A DNA stretch of 64,000 bases from Mycobacterium pinniadriaticum (GTDB lineage: Bacteria; Actinomycetota; Actinomycetes; Mycobacteriales; Mycobacteriaceae): NCBI RefSeq assembly GCF_026242045.1, contig NZ_JAPJDO010000030.1:1-64000 (forward strand), in the 5' to 3' direction. This document shows, one piece after another, positions 34,564 through 43,062 of the stretch. Position numbers and translations under genes: made by a program. The first letter of the stretch is position 1. Each line of letters begins with the position of its first letter. Under the pieces are notes generated by a model. It was not told the origin of the DNA. It saw nothing but the letters and a program-made list of their open reading frames with translations, and did not search any database.

Positions 34564-35019
34564 CTAGCTGTTTTGGCCCACCGCCAACAACTCGTCCACA
34601 GTGGAGGTGTCGTCGGGAGTCGCGGCCGCCATCATGATGGCGTGCGCCCGATCCGGACCCGTCGCGGCGGGCACCACCAGGAGGACAACCGTCCTGCCGC
34701 CGAGCCCCTGGATCTCGACGGTGTTGCTCGGTTGGCGGTTATACCCGCTGAGGCGGACAACTCGTTCGCCGATCGGAATCTTGCTGCGGCTCTTCACCCA
34801 CTCCGTCAACTTGTACAGGCAGTAGTTGATGGGCCCGAGTCGGACCGACAACACCGCGAACAGGTCTGGAACCTCCATCTCGAGGTCTTGGCTGTGCGGC
34901 CACCAAGCCCCATCCACCCGGCCGGTCCGGGGACCTTTCGGCTTCAGCCGCAGGCGGGGCGTGTGTTGAGGTGGCGGCTGTTTCCAGCCGACTGAAGGGC
35001 GAACTTCTGGTGGCGTCAT
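34564..35019 (-). CDS. DUF5994 protein (1), first gene of the Anbu operon
   Basis: 151 residues from ATG 35019 with AGGAG upstream. Family marks: RLRLKPKGPRTGRVDGAWWPHSQDLEMEVPDL (in part) near the start, NTVEIQGLGGRTVVLLVVPA in the middle and DRAHAIMMAA near the end. Function unknown; the WWPHS core is shared with the copies at 41083 and 43063. Confidence 0.85.
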   Translation of the reverse strand: MTPPEVRPSVGWKQPPPQHTPRLRLKPKGPRTGRVDGAWWPHSQDLEMEVPDLFAVLSVRLGPINYCLYKLTEWVKSRSKIPIGERVVRLSGYNRQPSNTVEIQGLGGRTVVLLVVPAATGPDRAHAIMMAAATPDDTSTVDELLAVGQNS

Positions 35020-35216
35020 AGGACGCTCCTATCTATGGCCGTGAACCCGGCCAGGATCGTCGGCGACCAGGGGGCCTGCAGACTTGCTCAGAATCGCCGA
35101 CTTCTCAAGCCTACACGTAACAGGGCCGAAATGGGTCATCTAACGGCAGGCGCGGTGAATCGATTGAAACCCGTTGTCGCCGAAGGAGATCAGGGCAAGG
35201 GCGGGACGCGGTCAGC

Positions 35217-35342
35217 CTACTTGGTGTTCAGCACATCGTTGGTCGAAGCGCCGTCGACCTTGGCGCGCTTGTCGGCACGCTTTTGTTTCAGAGACTTACC
35301 GGACTTCTTCGTCATTGCTTGGCGAGGGGATTTATCGGACAT
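35217..35342 (-). CDS. Small Lys-rich conserved actinobacterial protein
   Basis: 41 residues from ATG 35342 with GAAGGG 7 bases upstream, ending TNDVLNTK. The middle, TKKSGKSLKQKRADKRAK, matches a very small lysine-rich protein that I have seen in many actinobacteria and that is usually missed by gene callers. Highly basic, so nucleic-acid or ribosome contact is possible. It is divergent from the GAF-ANTAR gene at 35530. Confidence 0.7.
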   Translation of the reverse strand: MSDKSPRQAMTKKSGKSLKQKRADKRAKVDGASTNDVLNTK

Positions 35343-35529
35343 CAAGGGCCCTTCAACTGGGGGCCTGTCAATGGTCCCGGATAGCAGCGACTGTACGCGT
35401 GAAGTTCGTCGGCAGAGTGCAGTAACCAGACAACGGCCAAAGTACAGTGAGGAAATCCGAGCCGGCTACGTACGGCCCCGTCGCCGGTACCTGCGGCTAC
35501 GGCGGAGATATGTGGGAGCGGGTTCCAAG

Positions 35530-36300
35530 ATGGCGGAGTTGGATCAACCCGATGACGACGAGGCGAACCTGCGCGCGGGAATCGGTGATCTGGCGGGTTT
35601 GGTCGCGGGCAGCCGGTCGCTATCGGAATCGCTTGCGGAAGTGTCGGTATTCGCGGCACGGGTGATACCCGGCGCAGACGGTGTCGGGGTGGCATTGTTG
35701 CGTGCCGATCGGCCAGAAGACGTCGTGGAGGCAGTGTCGGCCAGCGCCGCGTTCGTGGAGGAAATCGACCGTATCCAATACACCGCCCTGAGTGAAGGTC
35801 CGTCCCTCACCGCGATGCGGGAGGGCCGCACGGTGCGGTCTGAGTCCTTGGGTGGAGACCAGCGGTGGCGTCGATTCGGACCGCGGGCGGGCAGACTCGG
35901 TGTGCACAGCGTGCTCGCGCTGCCTCTCGTGGTGGCCGACCACGTCGTCGGTGCGATCAGCGTGTACGCCCACGCCAAAGATGCCTTCGACTTGCACGCC
36001 GTCGAATTAGGCGAGCTGTTCGCCAAGCCGGCCGCGGTTGCCGTGCACAATGCACAGGTTCTCTCCGACGCCCAAGTTCTGACCGAGCGGTTGCAGGCGG
36101 CGCTGGTGGCGAGGCCGGTGATCGATCAAGCGGTTGGTCTCATCCGTGGACGTACCGGACGGAGCACTGAGGATGCGCTTGGCCATCTGCGGACGATCAG
36201 CCAAGCCGAGCAGCGCAAGCTCGTGGACGTGGCTCAAAGCCTGGTTGACGAAGCGGTGCGGCGTGCCCGCGCCCGCATGCCCCCACCTCCGGGGGTGTAG
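35530..36300 (+). CDS. GAF-ANTAR regulator (4)
   Basis: 256 residues from ATG 35530; the longer upstream frame is Arg-rich and unlike the family. GAF domain (GADGVGVALLRADRPED, LSEGPSLTAMREGRT: note Ser instead of the usual Cys in the EGPC motif) and ANTAR domain (ARPVIDQAVGLIRGRTGRSTEDAL, in part). Its end, DEAVRRARARM, repeats that of regulator (3). It sits between the Anbu operon and the sugar operon, both of which could be targets; that is speculation. Confidence 0.87.
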   Translation: MAELDQPDDDEANLRAGIGDLAGLVAGSRSLSESLAEVSVFAARVIPGADGVGVALLRADRPEDVVEAVSASAAFVEEIDRIQYTALSEGPSLTAMREGRTVRSESLGGDQRWRRFGPRAGRLGVHSVLALPLVVADHVVGAISVYAHAKDAFDLHAVELGELFAKPAAVAVHNAQVLSDAQVLTERLQAALVARPVIDQAVGLIRGRTGRSTEDALGHLRTISQAEQRKLVDVAQSLVDEAVRRARARMPPPPGV

Positions 36301-36415
36301 CGTGGGCGGTGTTGGAAATCCAGCCAGTCCGGAATAAGTCAGCCGTCCGCCGCTGAACTTACCGAGCATTCGCTCACGCCGGGCACATCGGTGACGACCG
36401 CCAGGCGGGATCACC

Positions 36416-37588
36416 TTGAACTTGTTTTCTGTCCTTCCGTCGTTGGCGCCTGTTGTCGCCCCGCCTGCCCGCGTTCCGAGCATCGGAATGCTCAGCACGT
36501 ATCCGCCGACCCGATGTGGGCTGGCGACATTCTGCGCCGCCCTGTCCGAAGGGCTGCGCGCCAACGCTGCCGAGGTCAATGTGGTGCGCATTGCCGACGG
36601 ACCGCCCAGCGGCGACGTTCGGGTCATCGGAGAGTTGACCAATGGCGTGCCTACGTCGGTGGCCGCCGGCGTGGAACTGCTGAACCACTCTGATGTTGTC
36701 ATCGTGCAACATGAGTACGGCATCTACGGCGGAGCCGACGGCGAGGAAATTGTCGACATCGTCCGAGGGCTACGGGTGCCGTCGATCGTTGTTGCGCATA
36801 CCGTGCTGAAAGCGCCTACCCCGCGACAGCGTTGGGTGTTCGAAACGACCATGGCCGCAGCCGATGTGGTTGTCGTGATGTCGGCGGCCGCGCATGCGCG
36901 ACTGCGTGAAAGCTACGACGTCGACCGCAGAAAGATCGTCACGATCCCGCACGGCGCCACCGTGGCGGGCAAGGTCCAGGTGAAGCGCTCGGGGCGTCCC
37001 ACACTGTTGACCTGGGGTCTGTTGGGGCCCGGTAAGGGCGTTGAGCGAGTCATCGACGCCATGGATGCGCTCCACGAGCTACCCGGGCGTCCCCGCTATC
37101 TGGTTGCCGGGCAGACGCATCCAAAGGTTCTCGCCGCTGATGGTGAGGCCTACCGCAACGCGCTCCGGGAACGGGCGATATCCCGCGGAGTCGCGGACTC
37201 GGTGAGTTTCGACGCTGCCTACCGGGACACCCAGACACTCAGTGCGTTGGTGCAGTCGGCTGCGGCGGTGGTCTTGCCGTACGACTCCACTGACCAAGTG
37301 ACCTCGGGAGTTCTGGTCGAGGCGATCGCCAACGGACGCCCGGTCGTAGCCACCGCGTTCCCGCATGCCGTCGAGCTGCTCAGCGACGGTACCGGGATTA
37401 TTGTGCCGCACAATGATCCGGACGCATTGAGATCCGCCCTGCATACGATCCTGACTCAGCCCCGTCTCGCTGGGAACATGGCGGCACGGGCTCGCCTTTT
37501 GGCACCCGCGATGGCGTGGCCGATGGTTGCCAGAGATTATCTTCTTCTCGCACAGCGCCTTCGTGCCATGAGATCGGCTTTGGTGTGA
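36416..37588 (+). CDS. GT4-family glycosyltransferase
   Basis: 390 residues from TTG 36416; ATG 36488 is an alternative that would trim 24 residues. GT-B fold: PSIGMLSTYPPTRCGLATF at the N terminus, and the C-terminal nucleotide-sugar half with LLTWGLLGPGKGVERVIDAM, VAGQTHPKV and the conserved DSTDQVTSGVLVEAIANGRPVV (E...G) loop. It is coupled by GTGA to the next gene. Donor and acceptor unknown. Confidence 0.87.
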   Translation: MNLFSVLPSLAPVVAPPARVPSIGMLSTYPPTRCGLATFCAALSEGLRANAAEVNVVRIADGPPSGDVRVIGELTNGVPTSVAAGVELLNHSDVVIVQHEYGIYGGADGEEIVDIVRGLRVPSIVVAHTVLKAPTPRQRWVFETTMAAADVVVVMSAAAHARLRESYDVDRRKIVTIPHGATVAGKVQVKRSGRPTLLTWGLLGPGKGVERVIDAMDALHELPGRPRYLVAGQTHPKVLAADGEAYRNALRERAISRGVADSVSFDAAYRDTQTLSALVQSAAAVVLPYDSTDQVTSGVLVEAIANGRPVVATAFPHAVELLSDGTGIIVPHNDPDALRSALHTILTQPRLAGNMAARARLLAPAMAWPMVARDYLLLAQRLRAMRSALV

Positions 37589-38607
37589 GCAACGAGACGC
37601 CAGGTCCCATCTTCGACCACTTGCTCCGGATGACGGATCATCGCGGAACCCTTGAGCATGCGTGTCTCGATCAACCACGGCCTGACCACGGCTACTGCAC
37701 CGACGACATGGCCCGAGTGCTCGTTGTCGCCAGCCGCGAGCCCAACGCGTCCGGCGAGATCAATCGCCTGGCCGGGGTGGCCCTGCGATTTCTGAGCGAC
37801 GCTCAAGCCCTTACCGGCGCGTGCCGGAATCGCATGGATGCTTCGGGAAACTGGGTGGACCAACCGAGTGTGGACGACTGTTGGGGCAGATGCATTTGGG
37901 GACTCGGAACTGCGGTAGCGCGCAGTGATGTCGTCTGGGTACGCAAATCTGCGATCGTCCAGTTCGAGCGTGCGGCGCAGGTGCGTTCACCATGGCCGCG
38001 GGCAATGGCATATGCGGCATTGGGCGCCTCGGAAGTCCTTGCGGCCCAACCCGGTCACCGCGCAGCCCTCAAGTTGATCACCGATTATGCGGTCGCGTTG
38101 CCCGAGCCGACCGGCGATCCGAACTGGCCGTGGCCCGAGCCGCGGTTGACCTACGCCAACGCTGTGCTCGCCGAGGCGATCATCGCGGCGGGCGTTGCAT
38201 TGGAGTCCCAGAAACTGTGGCAGCGGGGCCTGGACCTCCTGGCCTGGCTGCTGGACCTCGAGACCGACAATGGCCACTTATCTCCCACGCCGGTTGCGGG
38301 CAGGGGGCCTGGTGACGGCAGGCCCGCGTTCGACCAGCAGCCGATCGAAGTTTCGACTCTCGCCGAAGCGTGCGCCCGTGCTGCTGGCGTCGACGCTGCC
38401 GCTAGCTGGATCGATGGAGTGCGGAACGCCGCGGCCTGGTTCGCCGGCGCCAACGACACCGGCCAAGTCATGTGGAATCCTCAGTCCGGCGGTGGATTTG
38501 ACGGGTTGCAAGCCGATGGGGTCAACCGCAATCAGGGTGCCGAGTCGACACTTGCCCTGCTCTCGACGTTGCAGCATGCCCAGCGAATATCCTTGCTGCA
38601 GCGATGA
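37585..38607 (+). CDS. Alpha/alpha-toroid glycosidase-like protein
   Basis: 340 residues from GTG 37585, overlapping the glycosyltransferase stop. Helix-rich with repeated tryptophans and acids (DHGYCTDDMARVL, DDCWGRCIWGLGTAV, DPNWPWPEPRLTYANAVL), as in glycan-processing (alpha/alpha)6 barrels. No catalytic pair can be assigned with confidence. It always seems to sit between the glycosyltransferase and the GH130 enzyme, and its stop overlaps the next start. Probably acts on the same oligosaccharide. Confidence 0.72.
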   Translation: MSNETPGPIFDHLLRMTDHRGTLEHACLDQPRPDHGYCTDDMARVLVVASREPNASGEINRLAGVALRFLSDAQALTGACRNRMDASGNWVDQPSVDDCWGRCIWGLGTAVARSDVVWVRKSAIVQFERAAQVRSPWPRAMAYAALGASEVLAAQPGHRAALKLITDYAVALPEPTGDPNWPWPEPRLTYANAVLAEAIIAAGVALESQKLWQRGLDLLAWLLDLETDNGHLSPTPVAGRGPGDGRPAFDQQPIEVSTLAEACARAAGVDAAASWIDGVRNAAAWFAGANDTGQVMWNPQSGGGFDGLQADGVNRNQGAESTLALLSTLQHAQRISLLQR

Positions 38608-40091
38608 CAGCGACGGAAGCGATGAAAGCCGACCTTGCCGAGCGCATTGCGCTGCGGCTGACCGCCGATCGCTCGCGGGTGGTCACTCGACTCTTCGTAC
38701 CGGGGCAGGAGGGTTTCGAGCAAGGAGATTCACGTGCTGGAGCGGTGGTAGCGCGCGTACTTGCGTTGAGTGAAGACGAGGTTCTTCGTTCTCTTGACGA
38801 CGTCATCACGCGATTCAACGGTCGGCACCGCAATCTCGGCGGCACCTTTCGCAGGCATGCCCGAGAGCTAGCCGATCGGCTGGGTCCTGGCACGAAAATA
38901 TCTGACGCCCGAATGTTATTACTGGGTGCAACTTTCACCGCCGAGTACTCGATCGAGGGAGCTGCCCTGTGCAACCCCAGTATCGTGGCATACCCTGACC
39001 AGGCTGGGACAGCAGAGGGCAGCCTGCGTATCGTGATGAGTGTGCGCGGCGTTGGCGAAGGGCACCGCTCGTCCATCGGGTTTCGGACCGGTGTAATCGA
39101 TGCATCGGGTCTCCCTCAGATCGATCCTCCCTCCGCGCTCGCCACAGTCGGCGCGACGTCATCGACCTTGCTTGACGCAGCGGTCTTCCGCAACGAGCTT
39201 GGCCGACTCGGCGTTGCGGGGGAGTTGGCCGACTTCATCTTCGACTCACTAGGTGAGCGGTTCAGCCGAATCGACCTCGAAAGTCGGCTGACTGTCCTCC
39301 AAACCCACCTGAGCACGCGAGGACATGCGCTCAAGACGATTTCCGATGTCCGGGCGATCGCCGACAGGAGCTACGCCGTCGAATTCCCTTGCCGGGTACC
39401 CATATCCGAAAGGATTCTGTGGCCGGCTACCGAAGCCGAGTCGGTCGCTGTGGAAGACGCGCGATTCGTTCGCTTTATTGATGACGACGGCGCGGCGACA
39501 TTCTATGCCACGTATACCGCCTACAGCGGCACGCACGTCAGCCAGCAGCTGCTGAAGACAGCCGACTTCCGGTCATTCACCTCGACACCGATGGTCGGAC
39601 GCGCTGCGGCGAACAAGGGCCTGGCGCTATTTCCGCGTCGCATCAATGGTCGCTATGCCGCATTGTCCAGGGCCGACCGTGAGTCCAACTCGATTGTGTA
39701 CTCGGATCAGCCGTTTGTGTGGACGGACGCGTACGTATGCCAACGTTCGGCTGCGCCCTGGGAGGTGCTCCAGCTGGGAAACTGTGGTTCACCGATTGAA
39801 ACCGATGCTGGATGGTTGGTGCTGACCCACGCGGTCGGCCCGATGCGCACTTATCGGATAGGTGCGGTGATGCTGGATCTCGACGACCCGACAAAGGTCC
39901 TCGGCCGTCTACGCGAGCCTCTGCTCAGTCCAACCGTCGACGAGCAGAACGGATACGTTCCCAACGTCCTCTATTCCTGCGGTGCGCTGGTGCACGCAGA
40001 CACGTTGGTGCTTCCCTACGGGATCGGTGACGCCGAGATCGGTTTCGCCACTGTTTCAGTGCCCGAACTGATTTCGGCGCTGGCAGAGTAG
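38604..40091 (+). CDS. GH130-like glycosidase/phosphorylase
   Basis: 495 residues from ATG 38604 (ATGA). After a helical N-terminal region, a five-bladed propeller-like domain shows GH130-type blocks: FTAEYSIEGAALCNPSIVAY, VEDARFVRFIDDDGAATFYATYTAY, NKGLALFPRRINGRYAALSRAD and QNGYVPNVLYSCGAL. GH130 enzymes phosphorolyse or hydrolyse beta-mannosides. Its N-terminal extension is longer than in most. Together with the two upstream genes it forms a build-and-break sugar module, here most likely a mannose-containing glycan (inferred). Confidence 0.82.
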   Translation: MTATEAMKADLAERIALRLTADRSRVVTRLFVPGQEGFEQGDSRAGAVVARVLALSEDEVLRSLDDVITRFNGRHRNLGGTFRRHARELADRLGPGTKISDARMLLLGATFTAEYSIEGAALCNPSIVAYPDQAGTAEGSLRIVMSVRGVGEGHRSSIGFRTGVIDASGLPQIDPPSALATVGATSSTLLDAAVFRNELGRLGVAGELADFIFDSLGERFSRIDLESRLTVLQTHLSTRGHALKTISDVRAIADRSYAVEFPCRVPISERILWPATEAESVAVEDARFVRFIDDDGAATFYATYTAYSGTHVSQQLLKTADFRSFTSTPMVGRAAANKGLALFPRRINGRYAALSRADRESNSIVYSDQPFVWTDAYVCQRSAAPWEVLQLGNCGSPIETDAGWLVLTHAVGPMRTYRIGAVMLDLDDPTKVLGRLREPLLSPTVDEQNGYVPNVLYSCGALVHADTLVLPYGIGDAEIGFATVSVPELISALAE

Positions 40092-40210
40092 CGCGAATGA
40101 TCGACAGTAGCGGCCTCCGGTTGACCGTGGACGACGGGGGATCCGCTGCGGTGTGGCTTGCGCTTTATGGGAGTTGAGCGCTGAGCGGCTGGGTGGTGCA
40201 CACTGGCCTG

Positions 40211-41014
40211 ATGAAGCGCGAAGTGGGCGTACAACTCGAAGTCGCGATCACCGGCGCGACGACACTTGAGTTCCAGATCGCTGTCGCGCCACAACCGGGC
40301 ATATCAGTCTTCGAGGAGTTGTCGTTCGTGTTGAACGGCTCTCCGGTTTTTCCTCTCGAGATCGGCGGCGTACACGGTAACCGCATCCATAAACTTGACG
40401 CTCAGGCCGGGACCCTGAGGGTCGGCTATGAGGCGACAATCGTGGGCCGGGCAGATCCGGCGCCGGTCACTGAGTACGACTTGTCGATGTACCTGCGCCC
40501 CAGTCGTTACGCCGAGGCTGACAAGTTCTACGGTTTTGCGGCAACGGAATTCGGTAGCTATCTCGACTCGGAGTCCCTGCTGGAGAAGGTGTCGCTATGG
40601 GTGGGCACCCGATTGAATTACGTGCCCGGCTCCAGCGATCCGATCGATGGAGCGGTGGACACGTTGCTCGCCGGAGCGGGCGTATGCCGCGACTTCGCCC
40701 ACCTGGTGGTGGCACTTCTCCGAGCGGTCAACGTGCCGGCTCGAGTCGTCTCAGTGTACGCGCCGGGGCTGTACCCGATGGATTTCCATGCCGTCGCCGA
40801 GGCGTACGTAAAGGGGCAGTGGCGAGTGGTCGATGGAACCCTCTTGGCGCCACGGCAGACACTGGTGCGGATTGCTACGGGTCGTGACGCAGCGGATATT
40901 GCCTTCTTGGATAATCACAGCGGCGCTATCACCTTGGAAAGGCTGGAGGTGATGGCAGTCGTCGACGGCGATCTGCCCAGGGACTCGATCGATCGACTCG
41001 TATCGATCGGATGA
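40211..41014 (+). CDS. Transglutaminase-like cysteine protease (second copy)
   Basis: 267 residues from ATG 40211; GTG 40193 is possible. Same fold as the Anbu-operon protein but only distantly alike. The N-terminal domain (MKREVGVQLEVAITGATTLEF) leads to a catalytic core with GAGVCRDFAHLVVALLR (Cys), MDFHAVAEAYV (His) and WRVVDGTLLAPR (Asp): the triad is complete. It follows the GH130 gene by 119 bases. A tiny 22-codon frame (40097-40165) lies in the gap, probably not a gene. Confidence 0.86.
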   Translation: MKREVGVQLEVAITGATTLEFQIAVAPQPGISVFEELSFVLNGSPVFPLEIGGVHGNRIHKLDAQAGTLRVGYEATIVGRADPAPVTEYDLSMYLRPSRYAEADKFYGFAATEFGSYLDSESLLEKVSLWVGTRLNYVPGSSDPIDGAVDTLLAGAGVCRDFAHLVVALLRAVNVPARVVSVYAPGLYPMDFHAVAEAYVKGQWRVVDGTLLAPRQTLVRIATGRDAADIAFLDNHSGAITLERLEVMAVVDGDLPRDSIDRLVSIG

Positions 41015-41082
41015 GCGGCCCCATCCGGAGGCGACACCACGATCTCGGTGTTCGCCCAGAGGCGGTCACTGGTGACATGCCC

Positions 41083-41625
41083 TTACTCGTCGAGTCCGCC
41101 GAGGTTTCGCAGGGTGCCGCCATCACGATCCCAGCTCGCCTGTGCGGCGGCTCGCTTCGTGCGGGACTCCCGCTCGCGCAGACCGATCATGAGCAAGCCA
41201 TCGACGGTTGACTCGTCGTCGGGGTCCGCCGCCGTCATCATGGCGGTGTGCGCGCGGTCCGGGTCGGTGTGGGGCGGGACGATCAGCAGAAGGATCCTCG
41301 TGCGGTTGGGTCCGTGGACTTCCACGGTGTTGGGCGGTTGGAGTCGATGACCTTCGAGATGCACCTGACGGCCATCGATGGCCAGTTCGACCGGCGCTTC
41401 CGCCCAATCGCCCACCTTGTACACAACGCGATCGGCCTGCGCGAGTCGCGTCGACAGCGCCGCGAGCAGATCCGGGAGTTCCGTTGCGATGTCATCACTG
41501 TGCGGCCACCACGCGCCGTCTACGTATCCCCGATGGGGTGCTTGGGGTTTCAACCTCAGCCGTAGCCTCGGCGCAGACGGTTTTGGGCGCCGACCCGCGC
41601 CGCCTGGTTTCTGATGTCGCGTCAC
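41083..41625 (-). CDS. DUF5994 protein (2)
   Basis: 180 residues from ATG 41625. RLRLKPQAPHRGYVDGAWWP then HSDDIATELPDLLAAL, and NTVEVHGPNRTRILLLIVPP align closely with copy (1); the C-terminal tail is longer and basic. Convergent with the transglutaminase gene. Function unknown. Confidence 0.85.
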   Translation of the reverse strand: MTRHQKPGGAGRRPKPSAPRLRLRLKPQAPHRGYVDGAWWPHSDDIATELPDLLAALSTRLAQADRVVYKVGDWAEAPVELAIDGRQVHLEGHRLQPPNTVEVHGPNRTRILLLIVPPHTDPDRAHTAMMTAADPDDESTVDGLLMIGLRERESRTKRAAAQASWDRDGGTLRNLGGLDE

Positions 41626-41919
41626 GCTGACACATTCGTGCGGCTTGCCGCCCTCATGGGGTTGTTCTCCCGTCGATCAGGTGAGGTGATGACCAAACCC
41701 GGTGAAGCCGGCGGCCGCCTGATAGTTCGGTGCTCCATTGCTCGCCTCGACCGACGATCGCCAAAACCGTGGCTATGGCAGCATGACCGATCTTTGGACG
41801 ACCAGCAACCTCAGTGCCTCAGATCCCCTGGTAGAAAACCAAGTACACGCCTATCGGGAGGTAATGTCAACGCGCCGAGGGCCATCGCGACACTGCGGCG
41901 AGCCGAGAGTCGTCCCGCG

Positions 41920-42099
41920 TCAGAGCCGGTACATTTCCCGCGACATCGACGCCTGCTCGACGAAGCCGGCCCGCCGGGGTGGGTAGTGCCGGGCCTTGTC
42001 CGAGGGGGCGTGATCGACGAATGCGGGCGCCCGCAACCAGGCCACGATCCGGCTCGCGAAGCGAGCCGGCGACAGACCGCCGGCTCCGATGGCGACCAT
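41920..42099 (-). CDS. Small conserved-looking protein, coupled to a 13-codon leader gene
   Basis: 59 residues from ATG 42099 with GGGGAC six bases upstream; the ATG overlaps the leader's stop (TAATG). Sequence VAIGAGGLSPARFASRIVAW then APSDKARHYPPRRAGFVEQA, ending SREMYRL, has good composition and an amphipathic N-terminal helix that could sit on the membrane. I recall similar short mycobacterial proteins ending in MYRL but cannot name a family. Probably regulated by the operator array at 42187-42260. Confidence 0.6.
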   Translation of the reverse strand: MVAIGAGGLSPARFASRIVAWLRAPAFVDHAPSDKARHYPPRRAGFVEQASMSREMYRL

Positions 42100-42140
42100 T
42101 AGCGGTCCCCGGCCCAATCGGTGAGGTGGGTGATGCTCAT
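42099..42140 (-). CDS. 13-codon leader peptide MSITHLTDWAGDR
   Basis: Starts at ATG 42140 with GGAGG seven bases upstream, the best ribosome-binding site in this stretch, and ends TAA overlapping the next ATG. A strong site placed before a tiny gene that hands ribosomes to the next gene suggests translational coupling or a leader-type control. Peptide function unknown. Confidence 0.5.
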   Translation of the reverse strand: MSITHLTDWAGDR

Positions 42141-42186
42141 GGACAATCCTCCGTTCAGGTGCCCCCGCAGCTTTAGACTAAGTCGA

Positions 42187-42260
42187 CTAGACATAATGGT
42201 CTAGACGAAATGGTCTAGATCACGCCTTGTGGACGATGTGGTCTAGCCCACTCGGTCTAG
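42187..42260. promoter_or_regulatory. Phased TetR operator array
   Basis: Two perfect 18-base palindromes, CTAGAC-N6-GTCTAG, lie at 42187-42204 and 42201-42218, overlapping by four bases. Two more right half-sites GTCTAG lie at 42241 and 42255. The four right half-sites start at 42199, 42213, 42241 and 42255: spacing 14, 28, 14. The array fills the gap between the TetR gene and the divergent small genes, so it probably controls both. A -10-like TATAGT follows at 42279. Confidence 0.7.
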
Positions 42261-42278
42261 TAGTGGACGAAACCGCCC

Positions 42279-42284
42279 TATAGT
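42279..42284 (+). promoter_or_regulatory. -10-like element of the TetR gene
   Basis: TATAGT lies 39 bases before the TetR ATG. The -35 region (about 42256-42261) falls inside the last operator half-site, so TetR binding would block RNA polymerase. Inferred. Confidence 0.4.
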
Positions 42285-42322
42285 GGGAAGTCCCACGTCA
42301 CCGGCGTACAAAGGCGGTTCGA

Positions 42323-42922
42323 ATGACCACCCAGGAAGCGGTCGTGCCGCACAAGGAGCGGCTGCTGCGCGCTGGGATCAAGCTGTTCTACGAGAACGGC
42401 TTCCATGGGACCACGATCGACGCCGTCCTGGCTGAGGCCGGCGTGCCCAAGGGATCGTTCTACCACCATTTCGGGTCCAAGGATGCGTTCGCCCAGGCGG
42501 TCCTGGACCGCTACATCCAATTCCAGGGCGAGTTGTTCACCACCTGGTTTGCCAGGACGGAGTTGTCCACCGTCGATCAGCTGATCGGATATTTCAACGA
42601 CATGTCGCAGGTTTTCGTCAAGTCCGGTTTTCAGACCGCGTGCCTGACGGGGAAGTTCTCCACCGAGGTGGGCGCGACGTCCGACTACTTTCGTCCGCAG
42701 CTGGCCGCGCAGATCGAGATGTGGAAAACCCAGCTCTCGACCTTGCTCACGGCGGGACAGGAGCGTGGCGACATTCGCCAGGACCGCTCCAGCGAGGATC
42801 TCGCCGACGCCGTGCTCGCGCTGATCCAGGGTGCATTCGTGCTGACCCTGTCCACCCGCGACGAGCACACGCTCACCACCGTCTGCGCGACGATCAAAGA
42901 GCTCGTCGAACCGGCGAACTGA
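42323..42922 (+). CDS. TetR-family regulator
   Basis: 199 residues. N-terminal helix-turn-helix TTIDAVLAEAGVPKGSFYHHFG (about 30-51, here spaced) with the usual FYHHF recognition end; the C-terminal domain has two cysteine-poor helices and LADAVLALIQGAFVLTLST, as in AcuR-like regulators of aldehyde and short-chain stress. Likely represses itself and the divergent small genes through the operator array, released by an unknown ligand. Confidence 0.9.
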   Translation: MTTQEAVVPHKERLLRAGIKLFYENGFHGTTIDAVLAEAGVPKGSFYHHFGSKDAFAQAVLDRYIQFQGELFTTWFARTELSTVDQLIGYFNDMSQVFVKSGFQTACLTGKFSTEVGATSDYFRPQLAAQIEMWKTQLSTLLTAGQERGDIRQDRSSEDLADAVLALIQGAFVLTLSTRDEHTLTTVCATIKELVEPAN

Positions 42923-43062
42923 GAGGCCGACGAAGCGCCTCAGCGGCGAGGGGTAACGTCGAACGTGGTCCGTTTCGCAATACGTCCGCGGATCGACCGG
43001 TCGGCTGCGTGAGGAACGCCAATGGAGCAATTCGCTACGGCAGCAGCTTTCCGGTGAACGGC

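Noticed and set aside
40097..40165. 22-codon frame between the GH130 and second transglutaminase genes
   Set aside because: No ribosome-binding site and no known family; could be a remnant.
41738..41986. 82-codon plus-strand frame overlapping the small gene at 41920
   Set aside because: Poor codon composition in its second half, which is the antisense of a better-supported gene.
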